From Kribbella flavida DSM 17836 (GTDB taxonomy: Bacteria > Actinomycetota > Actinomycetes > Propionibacteriales > Kribbellaceae), in the NCBI RefSeq assembly GCF_000024345.1, contig NC_013729.1, positions 4,030,001-4,094,000 of the forward strand: a DNA stretch of 64,000 nt, given 5' to 3'. The position numbers were made by a program, and so were the translations under genes. The notes beneath the pieces were generated by a model. The model was not told the origin of the DNA and did no database searches. It worked only from the letters and a program-made list of their open reading frames with translations. Positions 8,172 to 19,701 of this stretch are shown one piece after another. Each line of letters opens with the position of its first letter. Within the stretch, counting starts at the first letter, position 1.

Positions 8172-8259
8172 TGGTCTGCCTGTCCGGTCCTGCCGCGAGC
8201 CGGTGTCCTGGTGTCACCGAGCGATCACGTTCGGTACCGCTCAAGGGGGAGGAACATCC

Positions 8260-9084
8260 GTGAGGTTCATCAATCGACGTGGCGTCGCCGCGGCCGCCAC
8301 CGCGCTGCTTGCGCTGGCGGCCGCCGGCGCCACCTGGGGGCCGGCCGCCAGCGCCGCTCCCGTCCAGGCGTCCGCCACAACCGCCGACCGCCAGGCGGCC
8401 AAGCCGAAGGCCGCCGACGACGAGGTCGTCGTCGTGCACCGCAACGCGCTCGGCGAGGTCAACGGCATCACCCGCTACGAACCGGCCGGCTCGGCCGAGA
8501 AGCTCCGGGCCGAACTGCGCGCCCGCGGCGTCAGCGGGGTCCTGAACGCCGGGGAGGAGGTCGGCACCCGATCGGCCAACCTGCTCGCCTGCCCGACCTA
8601 CGGCACCGCCGCCGCCTGGTGCAACCACGCATGGGCGTACAACCAGTACAACGACCCGCAGGTGTACTTCCTCGACCACACCCCGGCCGGCTACCCCGTC
8701 ACCGACGCGGTCGCCGACTGGTACCAGTCGCCGGGCATCGACAGCTACTACCGCTGGTACACCCAGGGCTGCCCGGGCAACGGCACGCACTGCGTGCACG
8801 TGTACGCCGTGAACAGCGCAGACTCCTGGTACGGCCTGACCACCTGGGCGGCGAACGCGCCGTCCGGCCCGGCGTCCGTCCAGCTGAACACGCGGCTGCT
8901 GACCAACGCCACCCAGCGCGCCAAGACCACCTGCCACGAGCTCGGCCACGCGCTCGGACTCGACCACAACTCGTCCACCAACAGCTGCCTGAAGAGCGGC
9001 ACGGTCGGCGCCGGCTGGTCCACCCACCCGTCGTCGCAGGACTTCCAGGTGCTCAACCTGCTCTACCCCAAGGCCGGCACGTGA
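8260..9084 (+). CDS. secreted metzincin-type zinc protease
   Basis: A 274-residue exported metalloprotease. A signal peptide covers about residues 1-33 (RR, hydrophobic core, ASAAP). A propeptide-like stretch of ~85 residues follows, then a small catalytic domain with the zinc motif HELGHALGLDH near residue 227; the third ligand is His, as in metzincins. The mature part contains several cysteines (LACPTYG, WCNH, GCPGNGTHC, TTCHE, NSCLK) that suggest disulfides. GGGGGAGG precedes the GTG start. A strong hairpin terminator follows. Substrate unknown. Confidence 0.85.
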   Translation: MRFINRRGVAAAATALLALAAAGATWGPAASAAPVQASATTADRQAAKPKAADDEVVVVHRNALGEVNGITRYEPAGSAEKLRAELRARGVSGVLNAGEEVGTRSANLLACPTYGTAAAWCNHAWAYNQYNDPQVYFLDHTPAGYPVTDAVADWYQSPGIDSYYRWYTQGCPGNGTHCVHVYAVNSADSWYGLTTWAANAPSGPASVQLNTRLLTNATQRAKTTCHELGHALGLDHNSSTNSCLKSGTVGAGWSTHPSSQDFQVLNLLYPKAGT

Positions 9085-9107
9085 TCGGCTGAAACCATTT
9101 CGAACCC

Positions 9108-9137
9108 GTGCTGCCGGTGGATCTCCGCCGGCAGCAC
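9108..9137. terminator. hairpin terminator between convergent genes
   Basis: GTGCTGCCGG (9108-9117) pairs perfectly with CCGGCAGCAC (9128-9137), and pairing extends inwards with one G-U. It lies between the stops of the metzincin and the TSUP permease, so it can serve both strands. Confidence 0.75.
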
Positions 9138-9145
9138 GGCCGCGT

Positions 9146-9862
9146 CTAGAGCGCCGCGCGCAAGATCACCACGACCGACGACAGCCCGGCCAGCAACAGG
9201 ACGGCCTGCCGCAGCCGCGGGCCTTTGAGCCGCTTCTGCAGCGGCACCGCGAGTCCGAACCCGATCGCCAGCGCGGGGATCCAGGTCGCGCCGTACGCCA
9301 GCTGGTGCGAGGTCAGCCGCCCGCCCACCGCGAGCGCCAGCAGCGACACGATCGAGCCGATCAGGAAGAACGCCGCCAGCGTCGCCCGCAACCGCGACCC
9401 GTGCTCGTGCTGCAGCACGACGGCCGCCGGTGGACCACCGATCGACGCGGCCGTGCCGGACACTCCGGCCACCGCACCGGCCAGCACGAGATTGCGCCGG
9501 GAGGCACGCACCTCGAGCCGCCAAGCGGTCAGCGCCACGGCGGCCAGCACGACACCGCCGACGACCGCTCCGATCGCGCGAGCCGGCACCCAGCCGAGCA
9601 CGAGTACGCCGAGAGGTGTCGTCACCACTCGCGCTCCGGTCAGCCAGCCCGCCTGGTCCCAGGCGATGTGCCGCCACTCGTGCGCGAGCGTCAGGGCCGG
9701 CATCACCATGCCGAGCACCAGCATGCCGCCGGGCATCAGGGACGGGTCCAGCAACGCGACCACCGGGGCCGCGACCAGCGACAACCCGAGGCCCAGCGTG
9801 CCCTGGACCAGTGCCGCCACGATCACCGCCAGCCCACCGAGCAGCAGGATGCCGAGGTCCAC
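9146..9862 (-). CDS. TSUP (TauE/SafE-type) permease
   Basis: A 238-residue membrane protein with about seven or eight hydrophobic helices and the duplicated glycine motifs of the sulfite/sulfonate exporter-like TSUP family: LVQGTLGLGLSLVAAPVVALLDP in the first half and AGVSGTAASIGGPPAAVV in the second. Such proteins move small organosulfur or other anions. The GTG at 9862 with GGAGAGG upstream is preferred. An upstream ATG at 9919 would place the N-terminus inside the acnA terminator hairpin and is unlikely. The substrate is unknown. Confidence 0.82.
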   Translation of the reverse strand: MDLGILLLGGLAVIVAALVQGTLGLGLSLVAAPVVALLDPSLMPGGMLVLGMVMPALTLAHEWRHIAWDQAGWLTGARVVTTPLGVLVLGWVPARAIGAVVGGVVLAAVALTAWRLEVRASRRNLVLAGAVAGVSGTAASIGGPPAAVVLQHEHGSRLRATLAAFFLIGSIVSLLALAVGGRLTSHQLAYGATWIPALAIGFGLAVPLQKRLKGPRLRQAVLLLAGLSSVVVILRAAL

Positions 9863-9916
9863 GAGCGCCCAGCCTCTCCTCGATGGTCGGAGCGAACGCG
9901 GCCCCGGTCCTGGACG

Positions 9917-9957
9917 CACCGACGCCGTACCGGGAACGTCCCGGTACGGCGTCGGTG
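9917..9957 (-). terminator. 19-bp perfect hairpin, acnA terminator
   Basis: CACCGACGCCGTACCGGGA (9917-9935) and its exact complement (9939-9957) are separated by three bases and lie 6 bp beyond the acnA stop codon. This is a very strong transcription end for acnA. Confidence 0.85.
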
Positions 9958-9963
9958 GTGGTG

Positions 9964-12780
<2,817 letters not shown>

Positions 12781-12849
12781 CAACCTGCTCCTCTGTCCCG
12801 TCTGATCCGCTAGAGCCCATCCTGCCGAGCGCCCGGCCGGACCGACAGG

Positions 12850-12868
12850 TCAGGTTGCCCTAACCTTC
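12850..12868 (-). promoter_or_regulatory. candidate iron box (DtxR/IdeR/DmdR-type) upstream of acnA
   Basis: On the acnA strand the 19 bases read GAAGGTTAGGGCAACCTGA, matching 14 of 19 positions of the iron-box consensus TTAGGTTAGGCTAACCTAA, including both AGGTTA/AACCT arms. It begins 70 bp before the acnA start, in the promoter region. Iron control of an Fe-S enzyme is plausible but unproven. Confidence 0.5.
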
Positions 12869-12893
12869 CGCCCGCGGCCGGGCTCACAGGATC

Positions 12894-12907
12894 TCTCGAC
12901 ATCAAGA
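12894..12907. promoter_or_regulatory. dyad TCTCGACATCAAGA upstream of acnA
   Basis: The half-sites TCTCGA and TCAAGA are complementary at five of six positions and sit about 115 bp upstream of acnA, beyond the iron-box candidate. A related block ACGACATCGAGT follows at 12911. It may be a second operator; the regulator is unknown. Confidence 0.35.
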
Positions 12908-12937
12908 TACACGACATCGAGTCACTGTCGTGGGCGA

Positions 12938-13870
12938 TCAGCTGACCTGTGGAAGAACCTCCGCGGCGATGAGCTCGAGGTGGTCCAGGTCGGCCAGGTC
13001 CATGATCTGCAGGTAGAACCGCCCGGTGCCGGCCTCGGCGAACCGGCCGAGGTGATCGACCACCTGGTCCGGCGTACCGCCGACGCCGTGCTCGGCCAGC
13101 TGCTCCAGCGTCCAGCCGGCCGCCGCGGCGCGGCGTTCGACCTCGGCCTCGTCCTTGCCCACGACCACCCGCTGCGCGGCCGACAGGGCCAGCGTGCCCG
13201 GCTCGCGGCCGATCGCCTCGCAGGCGGCGTGCACCCGGTCGTACAGCACCTTCGTTTCGTCCACCGGCTTGAACCCGGCGTTGAACTCGGCCGCGTACTG
13301 CGCCGCGAGCGCCGGCGTCCGCTTCTTGCCCGCGCCGCCGACGATGATCGGCGGGTGTGGCTGCTGCACCGGCTTCGGCAGCGCCGGGGAGTCCTTCAAC
13401 TGGTAGTGCGCGCCGGTGAAGTCGTACTTCTCCCCCACCGGCGTCTTCCACAGCCCGGTGATCAGCTCGAGCTGCTCGCTCAGCAGGTCGAACCGGCCGG
13501 GCGTGTCCGGGAAGTCCAGCCCGTACGCCGCGTGCTCGGCCTCGTACCAGCCGGCACCCAGCCCGAGCTCGGCGCGACCACCGCTCATCTGGTCGACCTG
13601 CGCGACGCTGATCGCGAGCACGCCCGGGTTCCGGAAGGTGGCGGAGCTGACCAGCGTGCCGAGCTTGATCCGCTGGGTCTCACGCGCCAGACCGGCCAGC
13701 GTGATCCAGGCATCGGTCGGACCGGGCAGGCCGTCGCCGTCCCCCATCACGAGGTAGTGGTCGGACCGGAAGAACGCGTCGAAGCCGCACTGCTCGGTCG
13801 TGCGCGCGACGGCGAGCAGATCGTCGTACGAGGCGCCTTGCTGGGGTTCGGTGAAGATCCTGAGCAACAT
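12938..13870 (-). CDS. LLM-class F420-dependent oxidoreductase
   Basis: A 310-residue TIM-barrel enzyme of the luciferase-like monooxygenase superfamily, in the branch that uses F420. Motifs are FRSDHYLVMG near residue 38, RIKLGTLVSSATFRNPGVLA near 70, GRAELGLGAGWYEAEHAAYG near 98-117 and PPIIVGGAGKKRT near 177. Length is typical. The substrate is not predictable, since this class is very broad. A TAGCGT -10 element 7 nt before the ATG implies a leaderless mRNA. It lies 24 bp downstream of the giant low-complexity gene but with its own promoter. Confidence 0.87.
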   Translation of the reverse strand: MLLRIFTEPQQGASYDDLLAVARTTEQCGFDAFFRSDHYLVMGDGDGLPGPTDAWITLAGLARETQRIKLGTLVSSATFRNPGVLAISVAQVDQMSGGRAELGLGAGWYEAEHAAYGLDFPDTPGRFDLLSEQLELITGLWKTPVGEKYDFTGAHYQLKDSPALPKPVQQPHPPIIVGGAGKKRTPALAAQYAAEFNAGFKPVDETKVLYDRVHAACEAIGREPGTLALSAAQRVVVGKDEAEVERRAAAAGWTLEQLAEHGVGGTPDQVVDHLGRFAEAGTGRFYLQIMDLADLDHLELIAAEVLPQVS

Positions 13871-13877
13871 GGTGACA

Positions 13878-13883
13878 ACGCTA
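13878..13883 (-). promoter_or_regulatory. -10 element TAGCGT of a leaderless promoter
   Basis: TAGCGT fits TANNNT and ends 7 nt before the ATG at 13870 of the LLM oxidoreductase. Confidence 0.45.
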
Positions 13884-13894
13884 TCCCGGCGCGG

Positions 13895-16800
13895 TCAGCG
13901 GGCGGACGTGTACAGCTGCTCCAGGTAGGACGGCTGCCAGTCGGGTCCGCGGCGGTAGAGCCTGCGCACAAGTCCCTCGACGTCGAGCTGGACCGGGATC
14001 GGGGCGTCCCACCACTCCGGGACCTGGTCGTACCAACGGTCGATCCGCAGGGTCCGGCCGGCCGCGTCGATCCGCGCGAACAGCCAGCCGCCCTGCTCGC
14101 TCTCCGCCTCGGTCAGCCACAGATCGCCCAGCAGCTCGCTCAACCGCTCGGCCGGATGCTCGGGGTCGTCCACCTCGGGCGGCTCCAGATCGAACCGGAA
14201 CGACGGGTTGGCCGGGTCGAGCACTTGCACCTGGATGGTGAACCCCGACGGCACGACCTTCGTCCGCACGCGGCACCAGTCGCGGAGCGCCTTGACCGCT
14301 GCGGACTCTTGGGGGCGCGGGCGGGGGCGTTCCGGCTCGGCCCGCATGGCTTGCTCGACGGCCGGCGGAAGGCTCTCGACGAACTCGTGGCCGGTGAGAT
14401 CGGGGATCGTCATTGCTGCTGCGTTGGCGGGGACATGCGGAGTGACGCCGTTCGCAGCGGGCGCATGCGGGGTGACGCCGTTCACGGCAAGGCCGGGCTG
14501 CACGGCGCCGTTGGCGGCGGTCCTGTTCGCCGCCGCACCGTTGGAGGCGGCCTGGACCGTCTCCGAGCCTGCCTCGTCGGCAACCGCACTCTCCGCGGCT
14601 TCCGCATGGGGCGCTACAGGCTGAGTGTCGACCTCAGCTTCACCTTCACCGTCTGCCGCACGCTCTGCCTCGGCAAGCCCCTCGACCGAACCTTCACCGT
14701 CAGCTGCCCTCGACCCGCCGTCGTCAACGGTCCCCTCGGCCTGCGCCTCATCCGACGGCCAGGATCCTTGCCCGAGCTGATCAGCCGTCCAGTCCGCGTC
14801 CCCCAACATCTCGTCGCGGAACACCTCGGCGCCGAACTCGAACTCGTCCCCCTCGCCCAGCCCGTCCGAAGGCTCCCCGCCGTACCGATCACTCAACGGC
14901 GGATAAACCCGCGGCCCGCCGGCATTCGTCGAACTGCCCTCGGTGCGTGCGTCGTACCCGGCGTCCTGCTCGTCCCCGGAAATCGCCGGAATCTCAGCCG
15001 TCGGCGCCTCATCAGCCAGTCCGTCGAACCCGTCGGCGAGCTCAACCACGTCGGGCTCCGCCTGGGCCCCATCGACCGGTTCCCGGTCCTCCCCGGAACC
15101 ACCGGCCTCCACCTCGGTCGAACCGCCGTCGCTGAACTCCGGACTTTCGGCACCTTCCGACTGCTCATCAGCGACTAAGCGGGCTTGAGCCTCACGCGCA
15201 GCGCCGGCCTCGGACTCGGCCGCACGCTCGGCGCCGGCCTGGGGCTCAGGGTCGGCGCCGGACCTGGACTCGGCGTTGGACTCGAGGTTGGGTTCAGGCT
15301 TGGTGCCGACCTCCGGGCCAGCTTCCGACTCGGGCTCGGTGCTGTCCTCGCCTTCGGATGGGAACTGAGTCCCGGTGCCACCCTGCGCATCAGCCGAGAG
15401 CGCAAACTCGGACCCAGACTCGGAGTGACCCTCGAGCTCGACAGCTGGCTCGACCTGGGCGTCAGCCTCGTGTGCGGATCGGGACTCGGCCTGGGGGCCA
15501 GCCTGAACATCGAACTCGGACTCGGACTCGGAGCCAGCCTCGGCGTCGGCATTGCCGGTCGCGTGCTCGGATCGAAGCTGAGGCTCGGCGCCATTCTCAG
15601 CGTCGGGCTCCGCCTCGGACCTGGAGCCGGCTTGGGGATCGGCGTCGCCGGTCGCCTGCTCGGATCGAAGCTGAGGCTCGGTGCCGGCGTCAGCGTCGAG
15701 CTCGGACTCGCGACCAGCAGCTGACTCGGGCTCGGCACCGGCTTCACGTACCGTCCGGAGCTGGATCCCAGTGTCTGCGCCAGCATCAGGCTCGGACGCA
15801 GACTGAGATTCTGGCTCGGCGGCAGACTCGTCAGGGTGCGTACGCCGCGTCAGCGCATCCGACCCACCGAGTGCGACCTGGCCGGCCCGCTCGGCCTCAT
15901 GCTGTTCGTCGCCGAAGGTCCCGTCGTTCTTGCTCCGCTCGACGGCAGCCGTGGCGTCCGGCGCGAATGCGCGCCGTTCCCCCGCCGAGGCAGACTCCTC
16001 GATCGGCTGCCCAGCGCCAGACAAAGCACCGTCGCGCGGCTCTCCATCTGCTGCCGACTCACCTTCGCTGAACTCGGCACCGGCTCGCCCGTCCGGCGCG
16101 GGATCGGCCCGGCCGTCCAGCGGGGACCCGCCTCGCCCGTCGAGCGGGGAATCACCTCGGCTGTCGGCCGGGGACTCGGTGCGGACGTTGCGGCCTCGGC
16201 GGCGTACGGGGCGCGGGGGGTGGGGGGTTAGGTGCGGGTTCGCGGCGAGGTACGCGGCGGCGTCCTCGATCCACTCGCCGTTGATCCACGCGCCGCCGAT
16301 CCACTCGCGTTCCAGCGGGGACTGCCGGGGCTCAGCGGAGGCTTCTGCTGAGAATCCGTCTGCGTCCGAGGCGGTGCCTGCTGACGAGCCGTCGCGGCGC
16401 GTGGCCGATGGGGTGAGGTCTCGGTCGTCGAGTGCGGAGAGCGGGCGGGTGTCGTCGCGCGCTGACGCCGCGGACCTGTCGCCGACCGACGAGTTGTCGC
16501 CGCTGAGAGAGCCCTCGGCGGTCGGAGCTGATCCATAGTTGCCCGGAGACGTGGCGTCGGCGAGGGCCGATCGGGCGCGGGAGTCGTCGGCGGGCGGAGT
16601 GGTGCTTTCGCCGGGGAGCGGCGAGAGGACGCCGGTCCTTTCGTCGGGCGAGAGGGCGCCGGGCTCGTGGTGGCGTGAAGTCCGGCCGGTTCCGTCGACG
16701 GGCGTGAGCACGCCGGTGTTGTCGTCAGGTGAGATGAGGTCGGTGTCCTCGTCGGGATGGACTACCGCCGGCATCGAAGCGGCTGACCTCGCTTCGTGGT

Positions 16801-19612
16801 GTGCCGCAGCGGGCTGGTCGTACCGGGCGGCTCCGGGGGCATCCACAGCCCCGTCGTCAGATACAGACCCCGCTTGCCGATCCACATCTGCACCGGTCTC
16901 GCCGTACGGGGTCAGCGGCGAGATTGCATCGAGGTCGCCAGGCCGCGCAACCTGCGACGTCGCATCGGGTTCGTTCTCGGTTCGGTCGTACCGGGCGAAC
17001 GGCGAACTGGCGTCGGGCGCGTCGTCGGTCGGCTCGTACTGCGCGGAGGCCTCAGCCGCGTTGGGCTTGTCGCCACCCTGCTCGTACTGCGCAGCCGTGT
17101 CGGGGTCGTCCTCGGATTGGCCGTACGGCGCGGGCGGGGTCGCGTCTCGGCGGGCGGAGGGGGACGTGGCGTCCAGTTCCTCGTCCAGCTGGTCGTGACG
17201 GTCGAGGGCGGAGGGGCCGCGGTGGGCCTGGTTCCCGGGCGACGGTGGGGTTGCGCCGGGTTGTTGGTACTGCGGGAACGGAGAGAATCCGTCGGGATCC
17301 GCGTCGGTGTTGTCGCGCTGGGCAAACGGCGACGTGCCGTCGTGCTGTGGGGACGGTGATCCGGAGTCCGTGCCGGACCGGGCAATCGAAGAGCCGTCGC
17401 TCGCGTCCTGGGGTGCCGGCGACGTCGAGTCCGCGGCGGGCGGGTCGTACGGCGTGAAGGGTTCCGTTGCGTCGGGGTCGATGAAAGGCGATGCGAGGTC
17501 GCTGTCGTGCTCCGGCGGGGCCGAGGTCGCGGCGGGCCGCCCACCGGGCTGGTTGAACTGGACGAACGGTGAGTTGTCCCCCGCGGTGGGCTGAGCGGAG
17601 GGCGGCGCCGTGCCGGAGTCCTCGTTCTGGTCCACCTCGTACTGAGCGAACGGGGAATCACCGGTCGCGTCCTGGGGCGACGTCGAGTCCGCCGCCGACG
17701 GGTCGTACGGCGTGAACGGTTCCGTCGCGTCGGGGTCGACGAAGGGCGGAGCGGTGTCGGAGGCCGGAGACGCCGGGGTTGCGCCGGGCTGGTTGAACTG
17801 GACGAACGGGGACCTGCCCAACGCGCTGGGCCGGGCGGAGTCCTCGTCGGCCTGGTCCACTTCGTATCGGACGGACTGGGAGGCGTCGGACGGCGAGGCC
17901 GGCCCGGAGTCCTCCGCGTCGGCTTCTGAGGAGATCGACCCGGCGTCCGAGGAGAACGATCCGGCGTCGGAGGGGAACGGCCCGGCGTACGCAGTGGCGT
18001 CCAGCGTGGGAATGACCCCGGTGTCGTCGTCGGGGGTCGCACTCAGGGGCGCCGCGGGAGCGGTGTCGGTGGGCAGCGGCTCGAGCACACCGGTCTCGTC
18101 CGACGGGTCGGCCGGGGCGTACGGGGTGACGTCGCCCGCGACGGCCTCGAGCTCGCTGGTGGCGTCGTTGTCGGGCCACGCGTCAGCCGGTGAGTCCGGC
18201 GCGGGCGGATCACCGTCGTGCGCGCGGCGCAGCGACGCGGGCGTGTCAGGTGTGTACGTCGCAGCGGCCGGAGCGTCGGCGAAGAGGCTCGCATAAAAGT
18301 CCTCACCCTCGCTGCCGGGCGCACCGACACGCGGCGGCTCGGAGGAGGGCAGGTCGTAGGGATCGACCTGCGCAGGCGTGGGTTCACCGGCGTAGGCGGC
18401 CAGAAGCGGGCCAGGGTCAGACTGCTGCGGAGGCTCGGGGTCGGGCGCGACCAGTCCCAGACCGGCCAGCGACGCGTTGTCCTCGTCGCGCTGTTTGCGC
18501 TTGCGGCCGAAGAGGCGGGGCTTCTTGCTGACGATGCCGTAGTTGTCGTCCTTGCGCGCCGGCGGCGGCTCCACCGGGGGCTGCGCGCCAGGGCGGAACG
18601 GCGAGTCGGCGGGCGCGTCGTACTGCGAGTCCGCCGGAGCCTCGTACTGCGGAGTGGGCGCGTACGGGATCGGCGGAGTGTCGTACTGCGGCTCCGCGGT
18701 GTACTGCGGGTCGGCCGGGAACGGTGAGTTGTTGCCGGGGGCGTCGTACCGGACATCCGGGTTGTACGGCGGGTCCGACCGGTCGTACTGCGGCGCCGGG
18801 TCCGGCTGGTCGGAGCCGATGACGACGTGCGCGTCGGAGCCGATGGGCTGACCGGTGAACGGGCTGACGCCGGGCGGGACGATGAAGAGTTCTTCCTCCT
18901 CAGGCTCCGCGGGCTCCGGCAGGGGCTCGGAGAAAGCAACCGAAGCGGCACCGCCCCCCTCGCCCTCACCACCGGTCAGGTCGAACGCTGCCGCAGCCGT
19001 CAACGCCGCCCGCAAGTCCGGCTGCTGCGCCGACCGAGGCCCGATCCCCAACCGCTCGAAGAAGTCCTGCAGCAGCTCGTACGACAGCGACGACGCGCCC
19101 GCCGCCCGGATGAGCCCGATGCCCACGGGCAACAGCTCGTCCAGACCGCCGAGGTAGTCGGCCCACTCGGCCGCCCACTCGACCAGCTCCCGGGCGGCCT
19201 CCTCGTCGGACGTGATCCAGCTCGCGATCGGCGCGAAGCCGTCGTCGACCGGCTGCCACGGATCTCCCTCGTACGACGCGCGCGCCCACGTGCCGTTGAA
19301 GCTGCCGTAGACGAAGCCCAGCTCCCCCGTCGCGATCCGGCGCTTGACCTCGGGCTGCCCGATCCAGTCCGGCGCGCCGGCGAGCAGGTCGGTGCCGGCC
19401 GTGCGGCTGTGCTGGGTGTGGAAGCCGAACAGCACCGAGCGGCCGCCGTCCAGCCGGACCAAACGCAGGTCCGACCCCGTCTCGTCCTGGTGGTAGAAGC
19501 CGCCGGCGTCGGCGTACCAGCGCCGGTCGAAGCCGGTGGCATGGGCGACGGCGGCGAGCGCGCTCCAGCGGGCGCGCAGCTCCTCCGGGTCATCCAGGTC
19601 GACGAGCGGCAT
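13895..19612 (-). CDS. giant low-complexity protein with two folded ends, function unknown
   Basis: A 1,905-residue protein I do not recognise. Residues 1 to about 225 look folded (RWSALAAVAHATGFDRRWYADAG, SVLFGFHTQHSRT, a helical stretch to 215). Residues 1734-1905 form a second folded domain (FTIQVQVLDP, GGWLFARIDAAGRTLRIDRW, VPEWWDAPIPV). About 1,500 acidic, disordered residues join them: first Pro/Asp/Ser-rich with regularly spaced Phe and Tyr, then Glu/Ser/Ala/Gly-rich. A Trp-rich island (EWIGGAWINGEWIED) sits in the middle. There is no signal peptide or membrane helix, so it is probably cytoplasmic. Codon 1479 is a rare TTA. The unbroken frame and well-folded ends indicate a real gene. 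Confidence 0.75.
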   Translation of the reverse strand: MPLVDLDDPEELRARWSALAAVAHATGFDRRWYADAGGFYHQDETGSDLRLVRLDGGRSVLFGFHTQHSRTAGTDLLAGAPDWIGQPEVKRRIATGELGFVYGSFNGTWARASYEGDPWQPVDDGFAPIASWITSDEEAARELVEWAAEWADYLGGLDELLPVGIGLIRAAGASSLSYELLQDFFERLGIGPRSAQQPDLRAALTAAAAFDLTGGEGEGGGAASVAFSEPLPEPAEPEEEELFIVPPGVSPFTGQPIGSDAHVVIGSDQPDPAPQYDRSDPPYNPDVRYDAPGNNSPFPADPQYTAEPQYDTPPIPYAPTPQYEAPADSQYDAPADSPFRPGAQPPVEPPPARKDDNYGIVSKKPRLFGRKRKQRDEDNASLAGLGLVAPDPEPPQQSDPGPLLAAYAGEPTPAQVDPYDLPSSEPPRVGAPGSEGEDFYASLFADAPAAATYTPDTPASLRRAHDGDPPAPDSPADAWPDNDATSELEAVAGDVTPYAPADPSDETGVLEPLPTDTAPAAPLSATPDDDTGVIPTLDATAYAGPFPSDAGSFSSDAGSISSEADAEDSGPASPSDASQSVRYEVDQADEDSARPSALGRSPFVQFNQPGATPASPASDTAPPFVDPDATEPFTPYDPSAADSTSPQDATGDSPFAQYEVDQNEDSGTAPPSAQPTAGDNSPFVQFNQPGGRPAATSAPPEHDSDLASPFIDPDATEPFTPYDPPAADSTSPAPQDASDGSSIARSGTDSGSPSPQHDGTSPFAQRDNTDADPDGFSPFPQYQQPGATPPSPGNQAHRGPSALDRHDQLDEELDATSPSARRDATPPAPYGQSEDDPDTAAQYEQGGDKPNAAEASAQYEPTDDAPDASSPFARYDRTENEPDATSQVARPGDLDAISPLTPYGETGADVDRQAGSVSDDGAVDAPGAARYDQPAAAHHEARSAASMPAVVHPDEDTDLISPDDNTGVLTPVDGTGRTSRHHEPGALSPDERTGVLSPLPGESTTPPADDSRARSALADATSPGNYGSAPTAEGSLSGDNSSVGDRSAASARDDTRPLSALDDRDLTPSATRRDGSSAGTASDADGFSAEASAEPRQSPLEREWIGGAWINGEWIEDAAAYLAANPHLTPHPPRPVRRRGRNVRTESPADSRGDSPLDGRGGSPLDGRADPAPDGRAGAEFSEGESAADGEPRDGALSGAGQPIEESASAGERRAFAPDATAAVERSKNDGTFGDEQHEAERAGQVALGGSDALTRRTHPDESAAEPESQSASEPDAGADTGIQLRTVREAGAEPESAAGRESELDADAGTEPQLRSEQATGDADPQAGSRSEAEPDAENGAEPQLRSEHATGNADAEAGSESESEFDVQAGPQAESRSAHEADAQVEPAVELEGHSESGSEFALSADAQGGTGTQFPSEGEDSTEPESEAGPEVGTKPEPNLESNAESRSGADPEPQAGAERAAESEAGAAREAQARLVADEQSEGAESPEFSDGGSTEVEAGGSGEDREPVDGAQAEPDVVELADGFDGLADEAPTAEIPAISGDEQDAGYDARTEGSSTNAGGPRVYPPLSDRYGGEPSDGLGEGDEFEFGAEVFRDEMLGDADWTADQLGQGSWPSDEAQAEGTVDDGGSRAADGEGSVEGLAEAERAADGEGEAEVDTQPVAPHAEAAESAVADEAGSETVQAASNGAAANRTAANGAVQPGLAVNGVTPHAPAANGVTPHVPANAAAMTIPDLTGHEFVESLPPAVEQAMRAEPERPRPRPQESAAVKALRDWCRVRTKVVPSGFTIQVQVLDPANPSFRFDLEPPEVDDPEHPAERLSELLGDLWLTEAESEQGGWLFARIDAAGRTLRIDRWYDQVPEWWDAPIPVQLDVEGLVRRLYRRGPDWQPSYLEQLYTSAR
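15554..15685 (-). repeat. 93-bp (31-residue) tandem repeat in the Glu/Ser-rich linker
   Basis: A ~35-bp block is repeated almost exactly at 15554 and 15647, 93 bp apart. In protein it gives GTEPQLRSEQATGDAD and GAEPQLRSEHATGNAD. The in-frame period points to expansion of the coding linker, not a mobile repeat. Confidence 0.65.
17424..17821 (-). repeat. 80-86-residue imperfect repeat in the Phe/Tyr-rich linker
   Basis: Two copies of a block encoding SPFVQFNQPG ... DPDATEPFTPYDP ... ADSTSP. One marker recurs after 258 bp (17424 and 17682), another after 240 bp (17551 and 17791), so the units differ by an in-frame six-residue indel. Confidence 0.65.
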
Positions 19613-19701
19613 CGGGTATCGGGTCTCCAGCAGACATCCTGGTAGGTGCAGCGTCAGGTACAGCCATTACCAGGCCAGAACCGTACCCGAGCGGCCCACG
19701 A

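Noticed and set aside
17424..17821. Repeats in the giant gene considered as a CRISPR array
   Set aside because: Units are 80-86 codons long, imperfect and stay in frame within an open reading frame; no short identical repeats or unique spacers.
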